Positions 1-8,623 of a DNA stretch of 51,348 nt are shown here, one piece after another. Position numbers and translations under genes: made by a program. Source of the DNA: JBDTDV01 sp039922875 (GTDB lineage Bacteria > Actinomycetota > Actinomycetes > Actinomycetales > Microbacteriaceae); NCBI GenBank assembly GCA_039922875.1, contig JBDTDV010000014.1, positions 1 to 51,348 of the forward strand, in the 5' to 3' direction. Every line of letters begins with the position of its first letter. Within the stretch, counting starts at the first letter, position 1. The notes under the pieces are model-generated. The model did not search any database. It was not told the origin of the DNA and saw only the letters and a list, made by a program, of their open reading frames with translations.

Positions 1-281
1 ACCGAGAACCAGAGCACGCCTCGCCAAACCTCGTCGCTCATTGTCTTCGCCTGGATGATCGACCCGGTCATGCCGAAGTCGCGCACGAGGTCGGCGACAC
101 CGGTGATCGCCGTCACCATCGCGAGCAGTCCAAAGTCCGACGGGGGGAGCAGGCGAGCCAGCACAATCGTCGATACCGCCTGCAGAACCGTCTGCGACCA
201 CAGTCCACCGACAGTGACCGCTATCCCGCGGGACGCTCGATGTCCGAGGCTGTCCACCGGTCTCGGTGCCGGGGAACTCAT
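1..281 (-). CDS. Polysaccharide flippase (MOP/Wzx-like), N-terminal part, cut by window edge
   Basis: Reading leftwards from the ATG at 281, an open frame runs off the window edge (about 93 codons). The translation has a short polar N-terminus, then a first hydrophobic helix and the stretch LARLLPPSDFGLLAM (about residues 42-56), which is typical of the start of oligosaccharide flippases of the MOP superfamily. Such proteins move lipid-linked repeat units across the plasma membrane. The ATG overlaps the stop of the upstream glycosyltransferase gene as ATGA, so the two are translationally coupled. Only the N-terminus is visible, so substrate and completeness cannot be judged. Family assignment is an inference from this short segment. 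Confidence 0.75.
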   Translation of the reverse strand, partial: MSSPAPRPVDSLGHRASRGIAVTVGGLWSQTVLQAVSTIVLARLLPPSDFGLLAMVTAITGVADLVRDFGMTGSIIQAKTMSDEVWRGVLWFS

Positions 282-1153
282 GCGCTCACTCTGGTGGTGT
301 CGTCACGATTCCAACCGGGAGCTTGATTCACACTCTCAAGCCGGCGCGCACGGAGCCGCGGAATCGCGTATCCGCAGCAGTACGTTCCCAAAGCAAGCCA
401 GAGCGAGGGCCGCACCGCCACGCGCTTGATCAGCGCGGTGAAGCGCGGGGTTGGGCTGCCGGCGGCAAGCGCCGGATAGGCAACGGCGAGTTGGCGGTTG
501 CCGCTGGCGATCCGGGTAGCGCGGTTCAGCAGCGCACGAAAAGTACGCGGTGCCGGCACCGTGAACGAATATTCATCGACGGTGGCACGCTCCTCGGGTG
601 CGAAAAGCTGTTGCACGAAACGGTCGTCGGCGATCACGTCGGGAAACTGGTCGAAGCGTGCCCTTCCCGACTTCGACAACACGTAGACGCCAGACCCGAC
701 GTGCCCGGACCCCCGATACCGGGAATACTCCCAGACGCGGTAGTACTGGCGCACCGGCAAACTGGCTCCCGCGGTGTCCACCCTCAGCTCAGGAGCACCA
801 ACGAAGGCGTTGGCCGCGTCGGGGCTGCCCGCACCGGCGAGCCGTGATGCGACCGCGAGGAGGGCGTCCGCGCAGACCTCCACATCAGCGTCGACATACG
901 CGCGGGGAAAGACGCTCGCAGCAGCGTCGCCCGCATTGAGTGCGGCCACCTTCGATGTCGCCGCAATCTGGACCACGCGGATGCGCGGCGACACCGCAGC
1001 CGCTATCGCCGCGGTGTGGTCGTGACATCCGTTGGCGACCACCACGATCTCGAGACGGCCTTTTGCGTCGGAGGACACCAGCGAATGGAGCAGACGACCG
1101 ATGATGGTCTCTTCGTCGTGCGCCGGTACGACCACGCTCATGACGGCAGTCAT
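278..1153 (-). CDS. GT2-family glycosyltransferase
   Basis: This 291-residue protein begins MSVVVPAHDEE after a four-residue lead. It has the GT-A fold signs of family 2: the nucleotide-sugar binding start, and a DAD metal-binding motif at residues 88-90 inside YVDADVE. A hydrophobic stretch near the C-terminus could attach it to the membrane. The ATG at 1153 was chosen because it overlaps the stop of the O-antigen-ligase-like gene upstream as ATGA; the open frame extends further but that part is out of character. It probably adds one sugar to the repeat unit of the exported polysaccharide. Donor and acceptor cannot be told from sequence. Confidence 0.85.
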   Translation of the reverse strand: MTAVMSVVVPAHDEETIIGRLLHSLVSSDAKGRLEIVVVANGCHDHTAAIAAAVSPRIRVVQIAATSKVAALNAGDAAASVFPRAYVDADVEVCADALLAVASRLAGAGSPDAANAFVGAPELRVDTAGASLPVRQYYRVWEYSRYRGSGHVGSGVYVLSKSGRARFDQFPDVIADDRFVQQLFAPEERATVDEYSFTVPAPRTFRALLNRATRIASGNRQLAVAYPALAAGSPTPRFTALIKRVAVRPSLWLALGTYCCGYAIPRLRARRLESVNQAPGWNRDDTTRVSA

Positions 1154-2730
1154 GGCACGGTGTCTGCCGCAAGCCGAGTTGGTCGCGCACCTGCGGCGGC
1201 CGATCGTCGTGCTTCGGTCAGAAGCCACGCGCCGACAGCCAGCAGCAGCATCAGGATCAGGAATGTCTGCATGAAGGAGAACGCGTCGTAGAAGAACATC
1301 GCCGCACCATAGCCGATGGTCGATATCGCGATAGCGACGGCGAGCGACGCATACTTCTGGCCCGGTTGACCACGAAATGCGAAGACGATCAGCATGATGA
1401 TCGGAACAAGCAGAAATACCACGAGACCGGCCACGCCGAGTAGGCCGGCGTCGAGCAGTGTCCCCAACCATTGGTTATCGAGAATGTTTGAGTTCGAGCT
1501 CGGTCCGACGACGACCCGGCTGCCGATTCCGGTCCCGAAGAGTGGGTTCTGCCGAAAGGTGGCCAGGGCTGGGCCGAGATCCGCCAGGCGTCCCTGGCCG
1601 CGGTAACCAGGATTGGAGAATTGCGAAGCGATCAGCGTGTCGATGTTGAACAGGGTGCCGACGGTCGAATTCACCAGCTTGGGCACCACAGCGGCCACGA
1701 TGAGCGCGATCGGGAAGGCGAAGGCGAAGATGACGGCGGCGAGCCGCGGACGCAAGGCGAGCACGACCAGGAACATGATGCCAAGCATGACGATGCCCGT
1801 GCGTGAGACCGTGCAAAGGATGCCGCCCAGCAGGATCGCGACGCCGAGAGCGTAGACGATGCGCCGACTGATCGGATTCCGAGGGCGCCCGCCATGAGCC
1901 GCCAGGTATAGAGCGATCGGAATGATGATGCCCAGTGCGACGGACAGGGCAATCGGGTGTTGCGCGGATGCGAATGAGCGGTTAGAACCGGCACGCAACG
2001 ATACGGCGCTGGTGTCGTTGATCAGCGTCAGCGGCAGAAAATGGCCCAACAGAAGAAAGACGTTCACCCGCGTGAAACGTTCGATGATGGCGAAGAAGCC
2101 GACGAGCACGCCTGCCCAGGTGAGGAATACCAGCAGGAGTTGCACGATTTGTTCGCTGGTGAGCAGCTGGCGCGCGATGAAGAACACGGAGATGAGGAAC
2201 AGGAGTTGCAGCAGGTTGCTCATCGCCGAGTTGTCGAGATGACCCTCCGTAAGACGTGGTCCATTCGCAACGATCGAGAAGGCTTGAGTGGCGAGGAAGA
2301 TCCCGATCGGCCATCCGAACGCGACGTGACGCCAGGCGAACGTCGGGCTGAGCGATACGGCAACGATCACAGCGACGATCAGGATTGCAATTATTACCCG
2401 GTACGGCTCTAACGCGAACGACAGCGGGATCGGGAACTCATAACGCCGGATGGGGATGAACATGATGACGGCAGCCAACAGGATGAGCATCGTCGTCCAA
2501 CTGAACAGTAACCGTCGAAAGACATAGAGCGCCGAGACCGCCAGAACAATCCCGCCGGCGACGATCGGCGGGAGCACGACAATCGCGGCCAGACAGACTG
2601 CAGCAAGAATGACGGCAGACGCAACGGAACGGATAGTGGGGCCGGTCGGCGGGGCATCAGGCGTGACCGCATCCTCGGCCGGCTCGATGCGCTCGGCTCG
2701 TGATGGCGACTCATCTTCTCGCGTGCTCAT
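1150..2730 (-). CDS. O-antigen ligase/polymerase-like membrane protein
   Basis: The 526-residue product is almost entirely hydrophobic, with about 11-12 likely membrane helices after a polar N-terminal tail of about 35 residues. The loop and helix pattern, including a large extracytoplasmic loop before the last helices with GTGIGSR (a G-rich turn seen in Wzy_C domains), suggests the O-antigen ligase/polymerase family (Wzy or WaaL type). In a Gram-positive cell it would polymerise lipid-linked repeat units outside the membrane. It lies between the Wzz-like gene (26-bp gap) and the GT2 gene (ATGA overlap), a standard Wzx/Wzy arrangement. Polymerase is more likely than ligase given the Wzz and flippase neighbours. 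Confidence 0.8.
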   Translation of the reverse strand: MSTREDESPSRAERIEPAEDAVTPDAPPTGPTIRSVASAVILAAVCLAAIVVLPPIVAGGIVLAVSALYVFRRLLFSWTTMLILLAAVIMFIPIRRYEFPIPLSFALEPYRVIIAILIVAVIVAVSLSPTFAWRHVAFGWPIGIFLATQAFSIVANGPRLTEGHLDNSAMSNLLQLLFLISVFFIARQLLTSEQIVQLLLVFLTWAGVLVGFFAIIERFTRVNVFLLLGHFLPLTLINDTSAVSLRAGSNRSFASAQHPIALSVALGIIIPIALYLAAHGGRPRNPISRRIVYALGVAILLGGILCTVSRTGIVMLGIMFLVVLALRPRLAAVIFAFAFPIALIVAAVVPKLVNSTVGTLFNIDTLIASQFSNPGYRGQGRLADLGPALATFRQNPLFGTGIGSRVVVGPSSNSNILDNQWLGTLLDAGLLGVAGLVVFLLVPIIMLIVFAFRGQPGQKYASLAVAIAISTIGYGAAMFFYDAFSFMQTFLILMLLLAVGAWLLTEARRSAAAGARPTRLAADTVP

Positions 2731-2756
2731 TGCGGATCTCCGAGCGCAGCGGCCGT

Positions 2757-3611
2757 CTACTCGTCCGCCGAAACGCGTATTCGCGTGTCTTCGTGCTCGC
2801 CAGCCAATTCGCGGTCGATCAATTCCGGGTCGTCGATGGCCGACTCCTCCAGTTCACCGCTCGACCCGCGGCGGCGGCGGCCGGCCCGGGTTTGAGCGCG
2901 CTTCTCATTTCTGGATGTCCGCGCACCATGGATGATGAAGATGAGTGCGATGAAAGCAAGAAAAACGCCTGCGCCGGCGACCACGACGGGGATTGCCGGG
3001 TTGCTGCCGGCGGCTTGCACCGGCGGCTTGACTTGAAGAGTGGCCAGGCTGACCCGATTGGCATCGGGAATGTTCGCCTTTTTCTGCTGCGCTGTGACAT
3101 AGTCGCGGAACTGCACGTCGGCTGTGCGGGCGATCGCGCTCGCTCTGGCCGGAGTCGCCGCGGTCCCGACGATGTCGATGACCGGCAATTGCAGGCGCCC
3201 GGGAAACAGCTCGCTTCCAGCGGGCTGAGTGGTGCGACTGACGGCGGTCAATGCGTCGGTGTCCGAGAAGTTCCCGATCACGCTCTCGACCTGCTTCTTG
3301 ATTTGATCGCTTGAGGCGAGATAGGCGTACAGAACGGCAGAGGCGCTGAGATTCTGCGCCTGTGGGGGCGCCGCCGTCGGGCTGAGTGCCTGCCCCGCGA
3401 TCTCCGACTGGAACAGGGTCGGTTGTTGGCTCTCAAGCATCACGGTTGTCGCGGCGGAATACGTACCCTGCGCTCGACTGACGATTTGACCGTTGCTGAT
3501 GGTGAACCCCGCGAGCAGCGCGGCCGCGGCGGCCACGACCACTCCGATCAGCACTAGCCATTTATAGGCCCAGAGAATTTGAAGGTAATGCGGGGTCTCC
3601 ATGGTGGTCAC
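2757..3611 (-). CDS. Wzz/GumC-like polysaccharide chain-length protein without kinase domain
   Basis: The 284-residue protein has two hydrophobic segments (about residues 17-37 and 205-228) bracketing an extracytoplasmic domain, the topology of Wzz/YveK-type co-polymerases that set chain length. The C-terminus after the second helix is basic and then acidic and carries no Walker motifs, so the tyrosine-kinase part is absent or elsewhere. A GTG at 3611 is given as start; the ATG three codons later (3602) is equally possible, and neither has a strong ribosome site. It is the first gene of the left arm and faces the large intergenic region. Confidence 0.75.
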   Translation of the reverse strand: MTTMETPHYLQILWAYKWLVLIGVVVAAAAALLAGFTISNGQIVSRAQGTYSAATTVMLESQQPTLFQSEIAGQALSPTAAPPQAQNLSASAVLYAYLASSDQIKKQVESVIGNFSDTDALTAVSRTTQPAGSELFPGRLQLPVIDIVGTAATPARASAIARTADVQFRDYVTAQQKKANIPDANRVSLATLQVKPPVQAAGSNPAIPVVVAGAGVFLAFIALIFIIHGARTSRNEKRAQTRAGRRRRGSSGELEESAIDDPELIDRELAGEHEDTRIRVSADE

Positions 3612-3968
3612 CAGTACTTTCTGCGTGAGGGCTCGCCTTGTCCGTTAGGAATCGGCTTACGGCGAGCCCGCGCCGACGCGATAAATCGGACCTGGTCAGG
3701 TGCGAGAACACCGGTATACGGTTGGTCCATGAATGCCGCCGATCTAGCAAGGCATACTGCACTTCGTACGTTTGAACGGAGATGTTAGCCGGAGCCGCGC
3801 GGTCACGGGAGATCACTCTCGCTGTGCGTAACTCCGAAGGTTGGCTCGGTATATCGGCACGGCCCCGTATTCGGGCCGCACGTGCGTATTACCAAGACAT
3901 GATAGGACGGGATGCCATGGATTGCACTGCCCCAAAAAAAGCGTCACCACGTCGCCTAGGGCACCCCG
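3612..3968. promoter_or_regulatory. Divergent intergenic region between the two polysaccharide arms
   Basis: This 357-bp stretch holds no convincing gene; the short open frames in it look random. It separates two arms transcribed away from each other and must hold promoters for both, but no clear -35/-10 pair could be assigned. A run of seven A's (3934-3940) lies just upstream of the right arm. The region looks visibly less GC-rich than most of the window. Confidence 0.4.
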
Positions 3969-4904
3969 GTGGCAACGCCAGCTGACGTCACCGTCGTCAT
4001 CTGCACTCGGGATCGCCCGGAAATGCTGGCGAACGCACTGTCCAAGACAGCTGCAGTGATAACGCCAGAGGTACGCGTGCTGGTCGTCGACTCCGCATCG
4101 TCCAGCGGCGCGACCCGAGAACGGGCCGTTTCATCCGGCGCCGACTACCTTCGGACGGACGTCAGGGGATTGTCGATCGCCCGCAATCTCGGCCTCGAAG
4201 GCGCTGAACGTGACATCATCATCTTCACCGATGACGATTGCGAGCCGGCAGAAGGCTGGCTCGCGCGACTGCTTGCGCCGTTTGCCGACCCGGAAGTCGC
4301 AGCCGTAACCGGGACACTCCTGGACTCCAGCAGGATCGATGAGAGGATCACTGGAGAGCGCATGACGTTCACGTCAATCCACCGCGGGCTGGACGCCGGG
4401 CACGGAGCGTTGATGGCATTCAGAAGCCAGGCACTCGCCGATCTCGGCGGCTTCGACGACGTGCTGGGAGCGGGACGGCACTTCGCGGGTGCCGAGGACC
4501 TCGACATGTTCTGCCGGCTCATTGCGGCAGGATGGAAGATCGTCAATGAGCCACAGGCGATCGTGCGCCACATGAACACCCGAGACACCGAGTCCTACCG
4601 AATCCTTCTCAACGGGTATGGTCTTGGCCTCGGCGCCCTCGCAAACAAATGGTTGCGAATCGCGCCGAAGACAGGCCTGATACTCGCTGGAATCGTCTAC
4701 CTTCGCGCCTCGACTCGGCTGCTGCGCCAGGTGGGATCTGCGCGAGGACGAGGAGGCCAGCTGGCCCTGTTGCGTGGTGTTTCCGCCGGGCTTCTGGAAG
4801 CACGGCGGCTGGGTCTTGAGGGCTCCCGTTTCATCGATGACGACCGGCCTGCCCCGACTCCTCTCCTCGAAGACGGGCGATCTGACGCGGGAGCCCCACA
4901 ATGA
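3969..4904 (+). CDS. GT2-family glycosyltransferase
   Basis: This 311-residue enzyme begins with TVVICTRDRPEML, the family 2 nucleotide-binding strand. It has a TDDD metal-binding motif (residues 87-90) and an acidic AEDLD (175-179) in the position of the catalytic base. The C-terminal third contains a short hydrophobic stretch and probably associates with the membrane. Start is a GTG at 3969; no ATG exists nearby in frame. The gene ends in an ATGA overlap with the acetyltransferase gene, so both belong to one transcript. It likely transfers a sugar during repeat-unit assembly; specificity is unknown. Confidence 0.85.
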   Translation: MATPADVTVVICTRDRPEMLANALSKTAAVITPEVRVLVVDSASSSGATRERAVSSGADYLRTDVRGLSIARNLGLEGAERDIIIFTDDDCEPAEGWLARLLAPFADPEVAAVTGTLLDSSRIDERITGERMTFTSIHRGLDAGHGALMAFRSQALADLGGFDDVLGAGRHFAGAEDLDMFCRLIAAGWKIVNEPQAIVRHMNTRDTESYRILLNGYGLGLGALANKWLRIAPKTGLILAGIVYLRASTRLLRQVGSARGRGGQLALLRGVSAGLLEARRLGLEGSRFIDDDRPAPTPLLEDGRSDAGAPQ

Positions 4905-5440
4905 GTGCCGCGCGCAGCGTCACCCGATCGCTGCTCAATCCGTTGACCTATCTGCACGCCTTCCGACTCGCGCATTTTTCCGCCTACTCGCACGTTCAGC
5001 AAGTGCGCAAACTCACCAGGGGACGCAGTGTCTCCTTCGCCCCAAACGTCTCGTTTCGCAATGCGGAACGTATTGAAATCGGCGCATACAGCCACATCGG
5101 AGAGTTCAGCATTATCTGGGCCGGAGATTCGGTGGGACGCGTGATCCTCGGCCAGAAGTGCCTGTTCGCCCCGCATGTGACGATCACCGCCTCCAACTAC
5201 GGGATCGAACAGGGCGAACCGGTGATGGATCAGCCCAAAGTTGAGCGGGATATCGTGATCGGCAACGACGTCTGGCTCGGGGCGAACGTCGTCGTGCTCG
5301 CTGGCGTCACCATCGGCGACGGTGCAGTTGTCGCGGCCGGCGCGGTGGTGACCAAGGACCTTCCGGCCCAATGCATCGCCGCCGGCGTGCCGGCAAAGGT
5401 CATCGGATGGCGGCCGCTTCCGCACGATCGGACGGCCTGA
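4901..5440 (+). CDS. Hexapeptide-repeat O-acetyltransferase (LbH superfamily)
   Basis: The 179-residue protein carries left-handed beta-helix repeats from about residue 50, ending in the typical IGNDVWLGANVVVLAGVTIG and GAVVTKDLPAQCIAAGVPAKVIG signatures of the maltose/serine acetyltransferase-like group. Such enzymes move acetyl from acetyl-CoA to a sugar hydroxyl or amine. Placed between two GT2 genes with ATGA coupling on its left, it probably decorates the polysaccharide repeat unit. No transmembrane segment is evident, so it acts in the cytoplasm on a nucleotide sugar or lipid-linked intermediate. Confidence 0.85.
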   Translation: MSAARSVTRSLLNPLTYLHAFRLAHFSAYSHVQQVRKLTRGRSVSFAPNVSFRNAERIEIGAYSHIGEFSIIWAGDSVGRVILGQKCLFAPHVTITASNYGIEQGEPVMDQPKVERDIVIGNDVWLGANVVVLAGVTIGDGAVVAAGAVVTKDLPAQCIAAGVPAKVIGWRPLPHDRTA

Positions 5441-5443
5441 CTC

Positions 5444-6406
5444 GTGCATCTCGGGATCGTCATCGTGAGTTTCAATACCCGTGATCAGACTCTGGCGTGC
5501 CTGAATAGCGTGTTCGAGAACGCGCCAACCGGGACCGAAGTGATCGTCGTCGACAATGGATCACGTGACGGCACGGGTGAAGCAATTCGGGACCGGCATC
5601 CCTCGGTGGTGGTCGACGAGGCGGGTGAGAACCTGGGATTTGCCAAGGGTGTGAATCGCGGTGTGTCGCAATCGAGCGCCAACTTTGTGCTGCTGCTCAA
5701 TCCCGACACGATCGTGTTGCCTGGGTCACTGGCGGATTTGATGAGCTTCGCTACCGGGCATCCCCAATTCGGGGTTTTCGGTGGGCGGACGCTGCGCCCG
5801 GATGGGACAACGGACCCGAGTTCCTGCTGGGGGGAGGCAACCATGTGGTCGCTTACCTCTTTCGCACTGGGCCTGTCGACGGCGTTCAAGCGTTCTCCGA
5901 TCTTCGATCCTGAATCTCTGGGCCACTGGGATCGCGACACCGTTCGAGTCGTGCCCATTGTCACCGGCTGCCTGCTGCTGATCCGGCGTGCCGACTGGGA
6001 ACGGGTCGGCGGCATGGACGAGGATTTCTTCCTCTACGGCGAGGACGCCGAATTCGCCCTGCGCACCCGACGTGCGGGGCTGATATCTGTCGTGGTACCC
6101 GAGGCCGTGATCGTGCACGAAGTCGGCGGATCCACATCATCGAGCGGCCTGAAGATGAGCATGGTGATGGCGGGTAAATCCACTCTGCTGCAGCACGCCT
6201 GGTCGCCTATGAAGGCAGCACTGGGAGTGACTCTCCTCGTTGCGGGTTCTGGCCTGCGCGCCGCACTGGAGAAGGTGACCCACCGGGCCGGGGCGTGGAC
6301 AACGGTGTGGCAGCGCCGCGCTGATTGGCGTCAGGGTTATCCAAAGGCCAAGTTCGCGCTTCTCGCCCCCGGCGCGGCAGAAGCCGAACCCCCTTTCGAA
6401 CCCTGA
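5444..6406 (+). CDS. GT2-family glycosyltransferase, rhamnosyltransferase-like
   Basis: The 320-residue enzyme has VIVVDNGSRDGT (33-44), NLGFAKGVN (63-71) and NPD (86-88), then GEDAEFALR, a pattern frequent in WbbL-like rhamnosyltransferases. It starts at a GTG four bases after the acetyltransferase stop. The C-terminal 60 residues are partly hydrophobic and basic. It completes the upstream three-gene unit; a hairpin overlaps its stop codon, which suggests transcription mostly ends here. Donor identity (dTDP-rhamnose) is only a family-level guess. Confidence 0.85.
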   Translation: MHLGIVIVSFNTRDQTLACLNSVFENAPTGTEVIVVDNGSRDGTGEAIRDRHPSVVVDEAGENLGFAKGVNRGVSQSSANFVLLLNPDTIVLPGSLADLMSFATGHPQFGVFGGRTLRPDGTTDPSSCWGEATMWSLTSFALGLSTAFKRSPIFDPESLGHWDRDTVRVVPIVTGCLLLIRRADWERVGGMDEDFFLYGEDAEFALRTRRAGLISVVVPEAVIVHEVGGSTSSSGLKMSMVMAGKSTLLQHAWSPMKAALGVTLLVAGSGLRAALEKVTHRAGAWTTVWQRRADWRQGYPKAKFALLAPGAAEAEPPFEP

Positions 6407-6428
6407 GTCTGCCCACCGAAAGGGGGGT
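6388..6428. terminator. Terminator-like hairpin over the end of the GT2 gene
   Basis: Arms ACCCCCTTTCG (6388-6398) and CGAAAGGGGGGT (6417-6428) can pair around an 18-base loop. The stop codon (6404-6406) lies in the loop. No T-run follows, so termination, if any, depends on the stem alone. It separates the glycosyltransferase unit from the FAAL gene. Confidence 0.5.
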
Positions 6429-6512
6429 CAGCAAGTTATTTCGAGCCGTATCCTCGTCGCGGGATCAGGCGTAGAGTCTTCGGTGCCGTATCGCAATCCC
6501 CTTGGAGGAATC

Positions 6513-8267
6513 GTGACTGGCACGCTGATTGAAATGTTGCGTTCGACAGCTGACCGTGTCGGCGATGAGCACGGGATCCGCTTCTACGAAACGCGTGAGG
6601 AATCCGCGTTCTTGGGGTATGCGGAACTCGATCGAAGCAGCCGAACGATGGCTGCTGCACTCAGCCAGCGCGGTCTCGTTCCCGGCGATGTCGTGGTGCT
6701 CGCGTTGAATTCCGACCTCGAATTCATCCGGGCGGCCTACGGTGCCCTGTATGCAGGATTGGCGATCGCACCGGCTCCGGTCTCAGAAACGAACGCGCCG
6801 GACGTGATGAGAGCTCGAATCGCGGAAATCGCTGCCGCGTCGGGTGCCCGGCTGATCATTTCGCAGGAGGCTGTACTCGACAGATTCCGCCCGCTGCCCA
6901 CAGCCGAATCATTCGGGAGCGTAGCGGTAACCACGGTCGCAGAGCTACGTAATGCCGGCGATGCAAAGGCTTGGACGGAACCGGCGATCGACGAGGGCGC
7001 TTTAGCCACGTTGATGTTCACCTCCGGCTCAACCGGCGACCCCAAAGGCGTGGTCTCCACGCACGGCACGCTGTTGTCGTCCATGGAGGCCCTAACGCCG
7101 AGCCTGAACGGCACCCCAGACTCGGTGATCGTCGGTTGGGCGCCGTTCCACCATGCGATGGGCTTTGCGGTGGCGGTGATACTCCCGGCGTATCTTGCCG
7201 CATCCGCGGTACTCACCACGGCGGTGCAATTCCAACGCCGACCGATTTTCTGGTTGCAATTGATCAGCAGGCACCGAGGGACTATGAGCGCCGCAGCCAA
7301 TTTCGCCTTCGCACTTTGCACCCAGTTCGCAACCGATGAGCAAATCTCCGAACTCGACCTTTCCAGCCTGGACGTCATTGTTAACGGCGCCGAGCCGGTT
7401 CGAACCGAGACCATGCGTGCCTTCCTCGATCGATTCAGCTCAGCGGGAATCCGCGAGTCGATGATGGCACCGGGGTTCGGCGCAACCGAGACGATGCTCG
7501 TCACGATGAAGCAGCTAGGTCAGAAGATGGTCGTGCTCGACTTCGATGCCACGGCACTCGAGTCAGGAACCCTCAAGCCGGTGACAAAGAGTGAACGCTC
7601 GGTCGAACTGGTGTCCTGCGGTGTCGCCGGGCCGGGTTGCATCGTGGCCATCGCCGACCCGAGTACCGGAGAGCGGTTGGCGGACGGTCAGGTGGGTGAG
7701 ATCTGGGCGGCGGGGCCAAACATCGCCCACGGCTACTGGAGAAGGCCGGACGCGACTGCCGAAGCCTTCGGCGCACACCTCGCCGACGACGAGCACGATT
7801 ACTATCGCACCGGCGATCTGGGGGCACTGATCAATGGCGAGATGTTTGTAACCGGCCGGCTGAAGGACCTCATCATCGTGCGTGGACGGAATATCTATCC
7901 GCAAGACATCGAGGCCGCCGCAGCGCGCTTTCATCCCGCTGTAGGCATGGGGACTGCGTTTGAACTCACCGGCCACCCCGCCGATGTGGGAATCATCCTC
8001 GAGGTAGACGGTAATGAGACTCCGCTTGACAATGCCGAGCTGAACACGCTCGCGCTCAACTTGCGATCGGATCTCGTGCACCAGTTCTCGCTGCCGTCGC
8101 TTGCGATCGGGTTCCTCGTGGCGGGAGAACTCCCCAGAACTGCCCTCGGAAAGGTGAGGCGCGCATTCACCCGCTCCGCACTTGAGAATGGGCAGCTTCG
8201 CCTCGTCTACGCCGACGGGTTCTCCCCGCGCGTCCAGGACGCGGCGCGCTCCGTCGCCGCCGGCTAA
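6513..8267 (+). CDS. Fatty acyl-AMP ligase (FAAL)
   Basis: This 584-residue adenylate-forming enzyme has the P-loop TSGSTGDPKG (170-179), YRTGDLG (431-437) and GRLKDLIIVRGRNIYPQDIE (448-467). ANFAFALC (262-269) is a signature of FAALs rather than CoA ligases: FAALs make acyl-adenylate and pass it to an ACP phosphopantetheine arm. The ACP, an acyltransferase and a phosphopantetheinyl transferase follow, which supports this reading. The GTG at 6513 is preferred because GGAGGA ends 3 bases before it; a GTG at 6483 and an ATG at 6534 are alternatives. Acyl chain length is not predictable by eye. Confidence 0.85.
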   Translation: MTGTLIEMLRSTADRVGDEHGIRFYETREESAFLGYAELDRSSRTMAAALSQRGLVPGDVVVLALNSDLEFIRAAYGALYAGLAIAPAPVSETNAPDVMRARIAEIAAASGARLIISQEAVLDRFRPLPTAESFGSVAVTTVAELRNAGDAKAWTEPAIDEGALATLMFTSGSTGDPKGVVSTHGTLLSSMEALTPSLNGTPDSVIVGWAPFHHAMGFAVAVILPAYLAASAVLTTAVQFQRRPIFWLQLISRHRGTMSAAANFAFALCTQFATDEQISELDLSSLDVIVNGAEPVRTETMRAFLDRFSSAGIRESMMAPGFGATETMLVTMKQLGQKMVVLDFDATALESGTLKPVTKSERSVELVSCGVAGPGCIVAIADPSTGERLADGQVGEIWAAGPNIAHGYWRRPDATAEAFGAHLADDEHDYYRTGDLGALINGEMFVTGRLKDLIIVRGRNIYPQDIEAAAARFHPAVGMGTAFELTGHPADVGIILEVDGNETPLDNAELNTLALNLRSDLVHQFSLPSLAIGFLVAGELPRTALGKVRRAFTRSALENGQLRLVYADGFSPRVQDAARSVAAG

Positions 8268-8279
8268 GGAGGGAAACGT

Positions 8280-8301
8280 AATCCCTCCCAATTGGGGGAT
8301 T
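8280..8301. promoter_or_regulatory. Imperfect palindrome overlapping the ACP promoter
   Basis: AATCCC (8280-8285) and GGGATT (8296-8301) form an inverted repeat around an internal CCAATTGG-like core. It touches the proposed -35 box at 8300, the placement expected of an operator. It lies 12 bp after the FAAL stop, so a terminator or attenuator is the other reading. Confidence 0.4.
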
Positions 8302-8327
8302 CAAAGAGTGAATATTTCTCATATACT
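8300..8327 (+). promoter_or_regulatory. Promoter for the ACP gene
   Basis: TTCAAA (8300-8305) and TATACT (8322-8327) are separated by 16 bp and match a vegetative sigma promoter well. The ACP start codon is 38 bp downstream and has AAGGAG at 8354-8359, six bases before the ATG. The ACP could thus be expressed independently of the FAAL gene. Confidence 0.6.
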
Positions 8328-8365
8328 GACGGTGGTTCCGGGAGTTCACAACGAAGGAGCGTCTC

Positions 8366-8623
8366 ATGTCGACTATCACCACCTCGGCGGAAATTTCCGA
8401 CTGGATTGTGGGCCGGATCGTCTTCTACGGCAAGGTTGCCGAGGGTAGCTTCACCGTTGATACACCGCTCAGCGACGTCGGGCTTGACTCGATCTACGCG
8501 TTGTCGCTGTGCGCGGACATCGAGGACCTCTATGGGCTCGAGGTCGAACCGGAGATTTTCGAAGAGTTCCCGACGATTCAACAACTCGCCGATGGCCTCG
8601 CTGCCCGGCTTCAAACCCGGTGA
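8366..8623 (+). CDS. Acyl carrier protein
   Basis: The 85-residue acidic protein has the phosphopantetheine attachment motif GLDSIYAL with Ser42. Length and helices fit a free-standing ACP. It follows the FAAL gene by 98 bp, has its own promoter, and its end overlaps the presumed start of the acyltransferase gene by 32 bp. It most likely accepts the acyl group from the FAAL and hands it to that acyltransferase. It does not look like the housekeeping fatty-acid ACP, which normally sits with fab genes. Confidence 0.9.
   Translation: MSTITTSAEISDWIVGRIVFYGKVAEGSFTVDTPLSDVGLDSIYALSLCADIEDLYGLEVEPEIFEEFPTIQQLADGLAARLQTR

Noticed and set aside
3934..3940. A-run as transcription terminator or slippage site
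   Set aside because: No hairpin precedes it and it is outside any gene.
3562..3985. Short open frames in the intergenic region between the polysaccharide arms
   Set aside because: No ribosome site, no domain and poor coding composition; left as intergenic.
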